NCBI GenBank assembly: GCA_946611525.1
Contig: CAMODS010000034.1
Coordinates: 1 to 10,220, forward strand
Source of the DNA: an uncultured Lachnospiraceae bacterium
GTDB lineage: Bacteria; Bacillota; Clostridia; Lachnospirales; Lachnospiraceae
Direction of reading: 5' to 3'
Length of the DNA: 10,220 nucleotides
Made by a program: the position numbers and the translations under genes. Below, piece after piece: positions 1-7,938 of the stretch; the first letter of the stretch is position 1, and the number at the start of each line of letters is the position of its first letter. Below the pieces are notes generated by a model. That model did not search any database and had not been told where the DNA came from. It worked only from the letters and a program-made list of their open reading frames with translations.

Positions 1-1
1 A

Positions 2-148
2 ACCTTCAAGCCTTACGACAACCAAAAGGAGTTTACCGGCATACTTAAGGCTTACAGTGAAGATACGGTTACCATAACCTTTGAAGACGGAGATTTCGAT
101 TTTGACCGCAAGGAGCTGTCGATGATCCGTCCAGCCATAGAATTTTAG
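2..148 (+). CDS. rimP: Ribosome maturation factor RimP, C-terminal end (partial)
   Basis: The reading frame is open from base 2 to a TAG at 146-148 and gives the last 48 residues of a protein whose start lies outside the window. RimP is a cytoplasmic factor needed for maturation of the 30S ribosomal subunit. The visible part resembles the small SH3-like C-terminal domain of the family: a start of the type FKPYDNQKEFTGIL, a strand followed by the turn FEDGDFDFD, and an end of the type ELSMIRPAIEF. The position is diagnostic, because rimP lies directly before nusA in most bacteria. Only 35 bp separate the stop from the nusA start and no terminator is visible there, so the two are probably cotranscribed. 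The assignment rests on the short fragment plus synteny. Confidence 0.85.
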   Translation, partial: TFKPYDNQKEFTGILKAYSEDTVTITFEDGDFDFDRKELSMIRPAIEF

Positions 149-183
149 AAGTATCATTGTTTTAAAAGCACCGGAGGTAAAAA

Positions 184-1398
184 ATGGATACTAACGAACT
201 TTTTAACGCCATCAAGTTACTTGAGTCTGAAAAGAACATCAAGAGGGAGAGCCTTTTTGAAGCCATAAAGGTTTCTCTTATCAATGCGTGCAAGACTTAT
301 TATGGAACGGCAGAGAACATCTCCGTAAATATCGATCCCGACAGCTGCGAGCTTCATGTTATTGCAGCCAAAAAGGTAGTCGAGGACGTGGAGGATGATG
401 CTCTTGAGATGGATCTCGAGGAAGCTCGTGAGATCGATTCCCATTTTGAGATCGGCGACACCGTAAATGTAGAGATCGATCCCACCAATTTTGGCCGTAT
501 AGTTACCAGCTCCTCAAAGAACATGGTTATCCAAAAGATCCGCGAGGACGAAAGAAACGTGGTATATGATGAGTTCTCCGAGAAGGAGCATCAGATCGTA
601 ACCGGTACAGTACAACGCAATATCGGCAGAAATGTAAGTATCAACCTTGGCCGTGCAGATGCACTTTTAACAGAAAAGGAGCAGATCCGCGGCGAGCACT
701 ACAACCAGAACGACAGGATCAAGGTATATATCCTTGAGGTGAGAAATACACCCAAGGGCTTAAAGATCCGCGTATCCCGTACTCATCCGGAGTTTATCAA
801 GAGACTCTTTGAGGAAGAGGTGACAGAGGTACGTGAGGGCATAGTTGAGATCAGAGCCATCGCCCGTGAGGCCGGCAACCGTACAAAGATTGCTGTTTGG
901 TCCAACGATCCCGACGTAGATCCCGTAGGTGCATGCGTAGGAATGAACGGAAGCCGTGTAAATGCCGTGGTTTCCGAGCTTGGAAACGAAAAGATCGATA
1001 TCATCAACTGGAACGAAAACCCCGCTATGATGATCGAGAATGCACTTTCTCCTGCAAAGGTTATTTCAGTTATAGCAGATTCCGACGAAAAGACCGCAAA
1101 GGTGGTTGTCCCCGATTACCAGCTTTCACTTGCCATCGGTAAGGAAGGTCAGAATGCACGTCTTGCCGCCCGTCTTACAGGCTTCAAGATCGACATCAAG
1201 AGTGAGACCCAGGCCAGAGAGTCCGGTGACTTCCTCGATTATGATGAAGACTATGATGAGTACTACGACGAGGACGAGTACTATGATGAGGAAGAGTACT
1301 ACAACGAGGACGGAGAATACATAGGCGAGGACGACGGAGAAGCTGAAACAGAGGAATCTGAGACAGAGGAAGAAGCTTTAGAAAGTGAAGAAGAGTAA
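184..1398 (+). CDS. nusA: Transcription termination/antitermination factor NusA
   Basis: NusA binds RNA polymerase and nascent RNA and modulates pausing, termination and antitermination. The 404-residue product shows the Firmicute domain order: an N-terminal polymerase-binding domain (about 1-125), an S1 domain (about 136-200, with TGTVQRNIGRNVSINLG), and two KH domains. KH1 carries GACVGMNGSRV with the GxxG loop at 253-256. KH2 carries AIGKEGQNARLAARLTG with GKEG at 319-322. The ATG is supported by GGAGG at 173-177, 6 bp upstream. The C-terminal acidic repeat domains of proteobacterial NusA are absent. In their place, residues 349-404 form a low-complexity tail of Asp, Glu and nine Tyr followed by a Glu-rich end, probably disordered. 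The gene overlaps ylxR by 14 bp. Identification is secure; the role of the tail is unknown. Confidence 0.98.
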   Translation: MDTNELFNAIKLLESEKNIKRESLFEAIKVSLINACKTYYGTAENISVNIDPDSCELHVIAAKKVVEDVEDDALEMDLEEAREIDSHFEIGDTVNVEIDPTNFGRIVTSSSKNMVIQKIREDERNVVYDEFSEKEHQIVTGTVQRNIGRNVSINLGRADALLTEKEQIRGEHYNQNDRIKVYILEVRNTPKGLKIRVSRTHPEFIKRLFEEEVTEVREGIVEIRAIAREAGNRTKIAVWSNDPDVDPVGACVGMNGSRVNAVVSELGNEKIDIINWNENPAMMIENALSPAKVISVIADSDEKTAKVVVPDYQLSLAIGKEGQNARLAARLTGFKIDIKSETQARESGDFLDYDEDYDEYYDEDEYYDEEEYYNEDGEYIGEDDGEAETEESETEEEALESEEE

Positions 1399-1654
1399 CA
1401 GAACACCAAAACGCAGATGTGTAGGCTGCGGGAAGAGCTTTGATCAAAATGAGCTTTTACGTGTAAGAAAGGGCGCCGACGGATCGGTATCCGTGGCAAA
1501 AGACGGCAATATGACCGGACGGAGCGCCTATATCTGTAAGAATGAAAACTGCCTTGAGGCAGCACGTAAAAAAAGAGGCTTTGACAGATCATTTCGAGGT
1601 GCTGTTTCAAGCGAGATATACGACACTATCAGGGAGGAACTTTTATCCATATGA
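1385..1654 (+). CDS. rnpM: YlxR family RNA-binding protein (RnpM, RNase P modulator)
   Basis: An 89-residue basic protein of the YlxR/DUF448 family. The Bacillus subtilis member has been reported to bind and modulate RNase P and was renamed RnpM; the same role here is inferred. Family signatures are the N-terminal RRCVGCG (11-17), the central GRSAYIC (45-51) and a basic C-terminal half. Four cysteines (C12, C15, C51, C56) lie in a CxxC plus CxxxxC arrangement that could bind a metal, although zinc is not known to be required in the family. The start is a GTG inside the end of nusA, in a different frame, with a GAGGAAG sequence at 1366-1372 at a rather long distance (12 bp). Translation probably depends on coupling to nusA. 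The stop overlaps the next start as ATGA. Confidence 0.93.
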   Translation: MKKSNRTPKRRCVGCGKSFDQNELLRVRKGADGSVSVAKDGNMTGRSAYICKNENCLEAARKKRGFDRSFRGAVSSEIYDTIREELLSI

Positions 1655-1980
1655 ATCAGGACAAGGTGCTTTCGTCACTGTCACTTTGCAAAAAGGCCGG
1701 ACTGCTGGCCTGTGGCGAGTTTCAGGTGGAGGAGGCAGTTAAGTCCGGCAAGGGACATCTTGTAATTCTTGCAGAGGATGCCGGGCCGCGTGTAAAAAAA
1801 GATGTGACGGACATGTGCAATTACTATGAGGTGGATGTCCGTGAATACGGAAGCCGGGATTCCCTGGGACGGGCCGCCGGCAAGGAGTACCTGAGTCAGG
1901 TATGTGTGACGGATGAAAAGTTTTCCGAGAGTATAACCCAAAAGATGGAGGTAAGTTATGGCAAAAATGAGAATTCATGA
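1651..1980 (+). CDS. ylxQ: YlxQ, L7Ae-family ribosomal/K-turn-binding-like protein
   Basis: A 109-residue protein of the L7Ae/L30e/S12e/Gadd45 fold, equivalent to B. subtilis YlxQ. Family members bind kink-turn RNA; the target of this one is not known. The recognisable core is KKAGLLACGEFQVEEAVKSG (14-33), followed by the hydrophobic strand HLVILAEDA (36-44) and the helix LGRAAGKEY (72-80), which is the usual RNA-contacting layout of this fold. It begins at the ATGA overlap with ylxR (1651-1654), with AGGGAGGA at 1631-1638 inside the ylxR coding region. Its last 23 bp overlap the start of infB. Conserved synteny between ylxR and infB makes the call strong. The last 10 to 15 residues are polar and probably flexible. 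Confidence 0.93.
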   Translation: MNQDKVLSSLSLCKKAGLLACGEFQVEEAVKSGKGHLVILAEDAGPRVKKDVTDMCNYYEVDVREYGSRDSLGRAAGKEYLSQVCVTDEKFSESITQKMEVSYGKNENS

Positions 1981-4723
1981 GTTGAGTAAGGAATTGGAGA
2001 TATCCAGCAAGGATATAATTGCCATACTTTCAGATAATGGCATAGTAGGAAAAACCGCATCCAGCGGCTTAGAGGAGGATCAGGTGGCGCTGGTCCGTTC
2101 AAAGCTTTCTAAAGCTGCTCCCCAAAAGGAGGAAAAAAAGGCACCTGCCCCCGAAAAGGCAGAGAAAAAGCCTGAGGAAAAAAAGCCTGCTAAGGAAGCT
2201 ACTGCAAAGGAGGCTCCTGCAAAGGAAGCTGCCGCAAAGCCCGATGCAAAGGCTGCTCCCAAAAAGAGACCTGCATCCCAGGCTCCTGCAGATGCTCCCA
2301 AGAAGAAAAAGAATATCACTGTGGTCGTAAACTCACAGTATTCCAAAAACGGAAGCGGTCAGGGCAGAGGAGGACATCAGGACAGACGTCCCAGACCCGG
2401 CGCTGAGAGGCGTCCCGCACCCGGTCAGAATGGATATAGAGGAGAGGGCCGTTCCATCATAAAGCCCAGACCTGAAAATGAGCGTACCAGAAGATCAGAG
2501 GCTACAAATGCTTATCCCGAGCAGCCTATCCTCCCCGCACCCGAAAACAAGCCTGCGGAGAAAAAGGCTTTAGAGAAAAAGCCTGTAGAAAAGCAACAGG
2601 TAGTTGAAAAGCAGCAGCCCGTTGAGAATAAGGCACCTCTTAAGGAAGCTGCCCCCGCACCCCGTCGTGAGGCTTCTGCACCCAAAAATGACCGTCCCGC
2701 AGACAAGGGCGGACATGACAACAAGGCTCGTCACCAGAAGCCTGTAAAGGGTAAGGATGGCCAGCAGCAGGGAGGCAACACAAACCAGCCCAACACCAAT
2801 AAGGACAATGCCCGCAGACCAGACCGCAATAAAAAGGGCAAGGGCGCAAATAAGCAGGATCGTGATGCTCTCGGAAAGAAGCAGGAGAGCTTCATAAACC
2901 TTGAGAAAAACGGCGGTAAGAAAAAGAACAAGCCCAAGGACAAGGGACCTGTTCGTAACGAGGACGAGATCCTGACACTTATCCTTCCCGAGAGAATGAC
3001 CATAAAAGAGCTTTCAGACAAGATGCTCGTACAGCCCTCAGCTGTAGTTAAAAAGCTTTTCATGAAGGGCCAGATGGTTACTGTAAACCAGTCCATCACC
3101 TATGAAGAGGCTGAGGAGATCGCGTTAGAATTTAACTGTGTATGTGAGCCCGAGGAAAAGGTTGACGTTATCGCAGAGCTCCTTAAGGAAGAGGAAGAGG
3201 ATGAGAAGAACCTTGTTAAGCGTCCTCCCGTTGTCTGCGTAATGGGTCACGTTGACCATGGTAAGACTTCACTTTTGGATGCCATCAGGGATACCCGTGT
3301 GACCGACCGCGAGGCCGGCGGCATCACCCAGAAGATCGGTGCTTACGGCGTTTCCATCAATGGAGAAAAGATCACATTTTTGGATACTCCCGGACATGAG
3401 GCATTTACAGCCATGCGTATGCGTGGTGCAAATTCAACCGATATTGCCATTCTTGTGGTAGCGGCAGATGACGGTGTCATGCCCCAGACAGTGGAGGCTA
3501 TAAACCATGCCAAGGCTGCAGGAATTGAGATCATAGTTGCCATAAACAAGATAGATAAGCCCGGCGCAAATATTGACCGCGTAAAGCAGGAGCTTTCCGA
3601 GTATGAGCTGATCCCCGCTGACTGGGGCGGCACCACAGAGTTTGTTCCCGTTTCCGCAAAGACAGGCCAGGGTATTGATGATCTTTTGGAGACCATCCTT
3701 TTGACCTCCGAGATCCTTGAGCTTAAGTCCAATCCCAAGCGTAATGCCAGAGGTCTTTGTATCGAGGCAGAGCTGGATAAGGGACGCGGCGTAGTTGCTA
3801 CGGTACTCGTACAAAAGGGTACCCTTAAGGTAGGTGATCCCGTGGCTGCCGGAAGTTCCTACGGTAAGGTTCGTGCCATGATCGATGAGCACGGCAGAAA
3901 TGTGAAAAAGGCCGGCCCTTCCACAGCAGTTGAGATCCTTGGTCTTTCTGAGGTTCCCAATGCAGGTGAGATCTTTGTGGCTATGGACAGTGAAAAAGAG
4001 GCCAGAAGCTTTGCCGAGACCTTTGTATCCGAGAACAAGAACAAGCTTATCGAGGAGACCAGAAGCCGCATGAGCCTTGACGATCTGTTCTCACAGATCC
4101 AGGCAGGCAACTTAAAGGAACTTGACCTTATCGTCAAAGCTGACGTTCAGGGCTCAGTTGAGGCAGTTAAGAACTCCCTTGAAAAGCTTTCCAACGAAGA
4201 AGTTGTGGTAAAGGTCATCCATGGTGGTGTAGGTGCCATCAACGAGAGTGATGTCATTTTGGCGTCAGCCTCCAATGCCATCATCATCGGCTTCAATGTC
4301 AGACCCGACCCTGCTGCAAAGCAGACTGCTGACCACGAGGGCGTGGACGTGAGACTTTACAACGTCATCTACAACGCCATCGAGGATGTGGAAAGCGCCA
4401 TGAAGGGCATGCTTGAGCCTATTTACGAAGAAAAGATCACGGGTCATGCAGAGATCCGTCAGATATTTACAGCTTCAGGTGTTGGTAATATCGCAGGAAG
4501 CTACGTTACCGACGGAAATATCGTCCGCGACAGCAAGGTCCGCATCTCACGCGGTGAGGAGCAGATCTTTGAGGGCGCCCTTGCATCCTTAAAGCGCTTC
4601 AAGGATGACGTTAAGGAAGTTAAGTCCGGCTATGAATGTGGTCTCGTATTCGACGGCTTTGACGCCATTGCTGAGGGCGACATAGTAGAAGCATACATTA
4701 TGGTAGAGGTACCTCGTTCATGA
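1958..4723 (+). CDS. infB: Translation initiation factor IF-2
   Basis: The GTPase that delivers fMet-tRNA to the 30S subunit and promotes 50S joining. The 921-residue protein has an IF2_N domain (1 to about 52), a long low-complexity linker rich in Lys, Ala, Pro, Glu and, later, Asn/Gln/Arg (about 53-334), a second IF2_N-like segment (about 336-400) and the catalytic core. GTPase motifs are complete: G1 GHVDHGKT (430-437), G3 DTPGH (476-480, including catalytic H480), G4 NKID (530-533) and G5 SAK (566-568). Domains II, III and the fMet-tRNA-binding C-terminal domain follow, ending in VEAYIMVEVPRS. The ATG at 1958 has a near-ideal GGAGGT at 1947-1952 with 5 bp spacing. It overlaps ylxQ by 23 bp and rbfA by 4 bp (ATGA at 4720-4723). 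The linker is long but normal for the family in type. Confidence 0.98.
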   Translation: MAKMRIHELSKELEISSKDIIAILSDNGIVGKTASSGLEEDQVALVRSKLSKAAPQKEEKKAPAPEKAEKKPEEKKPAKEATAKEAPAKEAAAKPDAKAAPKKRPASQAPADAPKKKKNITVVVNSQYSKNGSGQGRGGHQDRRPRPGAERRPAPGQNGYRGEGRSIIKPRPENERTRRSEATNAYPEQPILPAPENKPAEKKALEKKPVEKQQVVEKQQPVENKAPLKEAAPAPRREASAPKNDRPADKGGHDNKARHQKPVKGKDGQQQGGNTNQPNTNKDNARRPDRNKKGKGANKQDRDALGKKQESFINLEKNGGKKKNKPKDKGPVRNEDEILTLILPERMTIKELSDKMLVQPSAVVKKLFMKGQMVTVNQSITYEEAEEIALEFNCVCEPEEKVDVIAELLKEEEEDEKNLVKRPPVVCVMGHVDHGKTSLLDAIRDTRVTDREAGGITQKIGAYGVSINGEKITFLDTPGHEAFTAMRMRGANSTDIAILVVAADDGVMPQTVEAINHAKAAGIEIIVAINKIDKPGANIDRVKQELSEYELIPADWGGTTEFVPVSAKTGQGIDDLLETILLTSEILELKSNPKRNARGLCIEAELDKGRGVVATVLVQKGTLKVGDPVAAGSSYGKVRAMIDEHGRNVKKAGPSTAVEILGLSEVPNAGEIFVAMDSEKEARSFAETFVSENKNKLIEETRSRMSLDDLFSQIQAGNLKELDLIVKADVQGSVEAVKNSLEKLSNEEVVVKVIHGGVGAINESDVILASASNAIIIGFNVRPDPAAKQTADHEGVDVRLYNVIYNAIEDVESAMKGMLEPIYEEKITGHAEIRQIFTASGVGNIAGSYVTDGNIVRDSKVRISRGEEQIFEGALASLKRFKDDVKEVKSGYECGLVFDGFDAIAEGDIVEAYIMVEVPRS

Positions 4724-5103
4724 GAAAAAACAGTGTAAAGTCAACCCGGCTTAATTCCGAGGTTTACCGCGAGCTGTCCAACATACTCCACGGAGGATTG
4801 AAGGATCCCAGGATCCATCCCATGACAAGTGTGGTAAAGGTGGACGTGGCATCGGACCTAAAGACAGCCAAGGCGTATATCAGCGTTTTAGGCTCCGAGG
4901 AGGATGCAAAAAAGACCATGGAGGGTCTTAAAAGCTCGGCAGGTTTTATCAGGCATTCCCTGGCAAAGAACCTAAACCTTCGGAACACACCGGAGATAGA
5001 GTATATTTTAGATGATTCCATAGCCTATGGAGTCAGGATGACAAAGCTAATTGATGAGGTGGTAGGATCGGATGGAGCTGACACAGAAGCAGAAGAACCT
5101 TGA
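4720..5103 (+). CDS. rbfA: 30S ribosome-binding factor RbfA
   Basis: RbfA is a small KH-type protein that binds the pre-30S subunit near the 5' helix of 16S rRNA and is needed for late maturation and cold adaptation. The 127-residue product has the family hallmarks: an N-terminal helix with LNSEVYRELSNIL, KDPRI (28-32), the strand TSVVKVDVASDLKTAKAYISV, then FIRHSLAK (76-83), LRNTPEIEY (87-95) and DDSIAYG. The end is acidic and likely disordered (GADTEAEEP). The ATG overlaps the infB stop as ATGA. TAGAGGT at 4704-4710, inside infB, is a plausible ribosome binding site. It follows the IF2 gene as in most bacteria and overlaps the next gene by 32 bp. Confidence 0.96.
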   Translation: MRKNSVKSTRLNSEVYRELSNILHGGLKDPRIHPMTSVVKVDVASDLKTAKAYISVLGSEEDAKKTMEGLKSSAGFIRHSLAKNLNLRNTPEIEYILDDSIAYGVRMTKLIDEVVGSDGADTEAEEP

Positions 5104-6061
5104 TGAGATCATAAATAATGCGGGATCGGTGGCCATATCCGGTCATGTGCGTCCCGATGGCGACTGTGTGGGCTCATGCATGGCGATCTATAACTATATA
5201 GATACATATTATCCCAACGTGGATGTCCATGTGTATCTCGATCCCATCCCCGATATATACAAGTTCATGAAAAATACGAAAAAGATAGAACAGGTAGATA
5301 AAGAAAATCTGCCTGTTTTTGATCTTTTCATAATGTGTGACTGTCATGACACGGGAAGGCTGGGTGATCCTGCAAAGATATTTAAAAAAGCCAACCGGTC
5401 ATTTTGCGTTGATCATCACCTGGGAGATGACAGGATAGCTGATGATAACTATATCTTTCCCCTTGCCTCATCGGCCTCAGAGCTGGTGGGTGAACTGATC
5501 CCCGAGGATCGGCTTACAAAGGAGATAGCAGAGTGCATCTACACCGGTATAGTTACCGATACGGGAGTATTTCAGTACCAGTCCACGGCCCCTTCAACCC
5601 ATCGGATGGTTGCGACTCTTATGGAGACAGGGATCCCCTTTTCGCGGATAGTAGACGAAACCTTTTTCCAAAAGACCTATAACCAGCAGCGCATTTTCGG
5701 TTATTCACTATTAAAGGCAAAGCTTCATTTTGAAGGCAGGATCATATCCCTGTTTTTGACCAAGGCGGAACTGGATGAGTATCAGGTTTTGCCCAAGCAT
5801 CTTGAGGGTATAGCTGCCCAGCTGCGTGAGACAAAGGGAGTGGATGTGGCTCTGTTTTTATACCAGACGGATGATGAAGGCGGCTTCAAGGCTTCCACCA
5901 GGGCATCTGCTTCCTGTGATATCAATCTGGCTGAGATCTGCTCCAGATACGGCGGTGGCGGCCATGCCAAGGCTGCGGGCTTTCAGATAAAGATGGATCC
6001 GGTCGAAGCAGTAAAAAAGGTTGTGGCCGTAATAGAAAAAGAACTTATAAAACTCGGGTAA
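5072..6061 (+). CDS. nrnA: DHH/DHHA1 phosphoesterase, NrnA-type oligoribonuclease/pAp phosphatase
   Basis: NrnA-type enzymes degrade 2-5 nt RNA (nanoRNA) and dephosphorylate 3'-phosphoadenosine 5'-phosphate; some relatives cleave cyclic dinucleotides or pGpG/pApA, so exact substrates here are inferred. The 329-residue protein carries the manganese-binding DHH motifs in order: GHVRPDGDCVGS (24-35; H25, D29, D31), MCDCHDTGRLG (D90), the signature VDHH (D114-H115-H116) and VTDTG (D163). The DHHA1 substrate-binding domain follows, with the glycine-rich YGGGGHAKAAGF around G294-H298. The length is typical (about 310-330). The start at 5072 lies within rbfA, in another frame, with GAGGTGG at 5056-5062. 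The stop is 3 bp from truB. A DHH gene between rbfA and truB is common in Firmicutes. Confidence 0.93.
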   Translation: MELTQKQKNLDEIINNAGSVAISGHVRPDGDCVGSCMAIYNYIDTYYPNVDVHVYLDPIPDIYKFMKNTKKIEQVDKENLPVFDLFIMCDCHDTGRLGDPAKIFKKANRSFCVDHHLGDDRIADDNYIFPLASSASELVGELIPEDRLTKEIAECIYTGIVTDTGVFQYQSTAPSTHRMVATLMETGIPFSRIVDETFFQKTYNQQRIFGYSLLKAKLHFEGRIISLFLTKAELDEYQVLPKHLEGIAAQLRETKGVDVALFLYQTDDEGGFKASTRASASCDINLAEICSRYGGGGHAKAAGFQIKMDPVEAVKKVVAVIEKELIKLG

Positions 6062-6064
6062 TTT

Positions 6065-6952
6065 ATGCAGGGCATAATAATAGTAAATAAAGAACGTGGC
6101 TTTACTTCCTTTGATGTGGTGGCAAAGCTTCGGGGAATTTTAAAAACTAAAAAGATCGGACATACCGGAACCCTGGATCCTGAAGCTGTCGGGGTCCTTG
6201 TTGTTTGTGTGGGCAGGGCTACAAAGCTGGTGGATACTCTGATCTCCCACGACAAGGTCTATGAGGCAAAGCTTTTGCTGGGACAGACCACTGACACCTA
6301 CGACATCTGGGGAGAGACGATATCCGAATCTCCCGTTGATGTGACAGAGGATGAAATAAGAGATGTCATGTCTTCCTTTGTGGGAGATATACTTCAGGCA
6401 CCGCCTATGTATTCCGCCAAAAAGGTTGACGGGAAAAAGCTCTATGAGCTGGCAAGACAGGGCAAGACCGTGGAAAGAAAAAAGGTGAATGTCACTGTTT
6501 TTGGCATTGATATCACCGATATCAGCATCCCCAGTGTTTCTTTTACTGTAAACTGCTCCAAGGGTACATATATCAGATCCCTGTGTCACGACATTGGGGA
6601 GAAACTGGGTTGTGGCGGATGTATGTCGGCACTTAAACGTACAAAGACAGGCGACTTTGATATCTCCATGGCACATACTCTTGATGAGATAGAGGCTTTG
6701 GTGCATGCAAAAAAAACCTCTGAGGTGCTGATCCCGGTGGATGAGGTCTTAGGTTATAAAAAGATCCATGTAAGGTCAAATGCCGCATCACTTTTGGAAA
6801 ACGGAGGTTTTCTTTTGGATGATGATGTAGAGGAAGCCAATGACTTTTTAGTTGAGGAGCCGCTTTTGGCCTACCATCCTGACGGCAGGTTTGCCGCCAC
6901 CTATATCAGGAAAAGAAATGGCTATAAATTAGATAAGTATTTTTTGGAATAA
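6065..6952 (+). CDS. truB: tRNA pseudouridine(55) synthase TruB
   Basis: TruB isomerises U55 in the T-psi-C arm of elongator tRNAs and also acts as a tRNA folding chaperone. The 295-residue product contains the catalytic motif GHTGTLDPEAVGVL with nucleophile D38. It also has KVYEAKLLLGQTTDTYD (64-80, including the stacking Tyr67), PPMYSAKKVDGKKLYELAR (113-131) and the active-site arginine segment CSKGTYIRSLCHDIG (164-178, R171). A C-terminal TruB_C/PUA-like part fills about 235-295. The start ATG lies 3 bp after the nrnA stop, and no strong Shine-Dalgarno sequence is visible, so reinitiation or coupling is likely. The following ribF starts 1 bp after the TAA. Confidence 0.97.
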   Translation: MQGIIIVNKERGFTSFDVVAKLRGILKTKKIGHTGTLDPEAVGVLVVCVGRATKLVDTLISHDKVYEAKLLLGQTTDTYDIWGETISESPVDVTEDEIRDVMSSFVGDILQAPPMYSAKKVDGKKLYELARQGKTVERKKVNVTVFGIDITDISIPSVSFTVNCSKGTYIRSLCHDIGEKLGCGGCMSALKRTKTGDFDISMAHTLDEIEALVHAKKTSEVLIPVDEVLGYKKIHVRSNAASLLENGGFLLDDDVEEANDFLVEEPLLAYHPDGRFAATYIRKRNGYKLDKYFLE

Positions 6953-6953
6953 A

Positions 6954-7883
6954 ATGGACTATATAAAGGGTATAGAAAACTACAATAACGACAGTCCCGC
7001 CGCCGTAATGGTGGGAAAGTTCGACGGTATCCACAGAGGCCACGGGCTTTTGACCAAAAAGCTTACGGGCCATGCGAAAAAAAGAGGGCTTACCTCACTT
7101 GCCATAACCTTTGATATTTCGCCGAGGCTAAAGCTTAAAACCGATGATACGACCGATAAGAACATCATAACCGCCAACGAACGTGCCATGCTCTTTGAAA
7201 AAGAAGGGGTGGAGGCTGTATTGGAGCTTGAATTTACGGATGAGCTAATGTCCATGGAACCTGAAGAATTTATCAGGATGCTGATTGACAGATGCCACAT
7301 GCACTACATCATCTGCGGCACAGACTTTACCTTTGGACACAAGGGATCGGGGAATGTAAAGCTCCTTTATTCACTTTCAAAAAAGCTGGGCTTTGAAGTG
7401 GAAGTGGTGGAAAAGATAAAGGATGACAAGCGTGACATCAGCTCAACCTATGTCAGGGAGGAGATCCTAAAGGGCAGGATAGAGCAGGCCAACTCCCTTT
7501 TGGGCTACAACTATTTCGTCTACGGCGAGGTAGTGCATGGCAGGCATATCGGCACCGGCATGAAGATCCCCACAATAAATATGATCCCCACCTCGGACAA
7601 GCTACTTCCTCCCAACGGAGTTTATGTAAGTCGTGTAAATATCGACGGTATGCTGCTTACCGGAGTTACCAATTTGGGCTATAAGCCCACGGTGGAAAAG
7701 GAAAAAAAGACACTTTCTTTAGAAACCCATATCATTGATTACTCCGGGGATCTCTATGGGGAAAATATCATGGTTGAGTTTTTACGCTTTATTAGGCCGG
7801 AACGCAAATTTGAAAGCTTGGATGACTTAGCAAAGCAGGTTCAAAATGATATAAAAGCTGCCCGAAGGATGAGCGAGGAGTAG
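6954..7883 (+). CDS. ribF: Bifunctional riboflavin kinase/FAD synthetase RibF
   Basis: RibF makes FMN from riboflavin and then FAD by adenylation. The 309-residue protein has both modules. The N-terminal nucleotidyltransferase has VGKFDGIHRGH (20-30; H27, H30), CGTDFTFGHKGSGN and ISSTYVREEIL. The C-terminal flavokinase has VVHGRHIGTGMKIPTIN (T207 and N209 of the usual PTAN), PPNGVYVSRV, VTNLGYKPTV and LETHIIDYSGDLYG, where E257 matches the catalytic glutamate. Two motifs deviate from the usual pattern: the common TFEPHP reads TFDISP, and the kinase loop usually written GxxxGxPTAN reads GTGMKIPTIN. The ATG is 1 bp after truB, with only a weak GGA at 6946-6948. It ends in TAG followed by an in-frame TAA. 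rpsO, which often follows ribF, is absent here. Confidence 0.95.
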   Translation: MDYIKGIENYNNDSPAAVMVGKFDGIHRGHGLLTKKLTGHAKKRGLTSLAITFDISPRLKLKTDDTTDKNIITANERAMLFEKEGVEAVLELEFTDELMSMEPEEFIRMLIDRCHMHYIICGTDFTFGHKGSGNVKLLYSLSKKLGFEVEVVEKIKDDKRDISSTYVREEILKGRIEQANSLLGYNYFVYGEVVHGRHIGTGMKIPTINMIPTSDKLLPPNGVYVSRVNIDGMLLTGVTNLGYKPTVEKEKKTLSLETHIIDYSGDLYGENIMVEFLRFIRPERKFESLDDLAKQVQNDIKAARRMSEE

Positions 7884-7885
7884 TA

Positions 7886-7931
7886 ATCAAAGATTTTGAC
7901 GACACTCTCACCGAAGAGAATGATCTTTGAT
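7886..7931 (+). terminator. Inverted repeat after ribF, possible weak terminator or processing site
   Basis: A perfect 9-bp inverted repeat, ATCAAAGAT (7886-7894) and ATCTTTGAT (7923-7931), starts 3 bp after the ribF stop. The 28-nt interior holds a second small hairpin, CTCT (7905-7908) with AGAG (7915-7918) around CACCGA. No uninterrupted T-tract follows directly; the next T runs are at 7946-7950 and 7957-7961. This fits an imperfect 3' end structure of the long operon, but the AT-rich stem is weak for intrinsic termination. Confidence 0.4.
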
Positions 7932-7938
7932 AAAATTC

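Noticed and set aside
2100..2950. Repetitive Lys/Ala/Pro/Glu-rich DNA in infB, considered as an inserted repeat element
   Set aside because: It is the usual low-complexity linker of bacterial IF2, stays in frame, and lacks exact DNA repeats or target duplications.
3343..3892. Two long minus-strand frames (131 and 152 codons) opposite infB
   Set aside because: They mirror the well-conserved GTPase domain coding sequence and have no start signals or recognisable domains.
6140..6706. A 188-codon minus-strand frame opposite truB
   Set aside because: truB is intact with all catalytic motifs, the antisense product shows no family features, and no promoter or ribosome binding site was seen for it.
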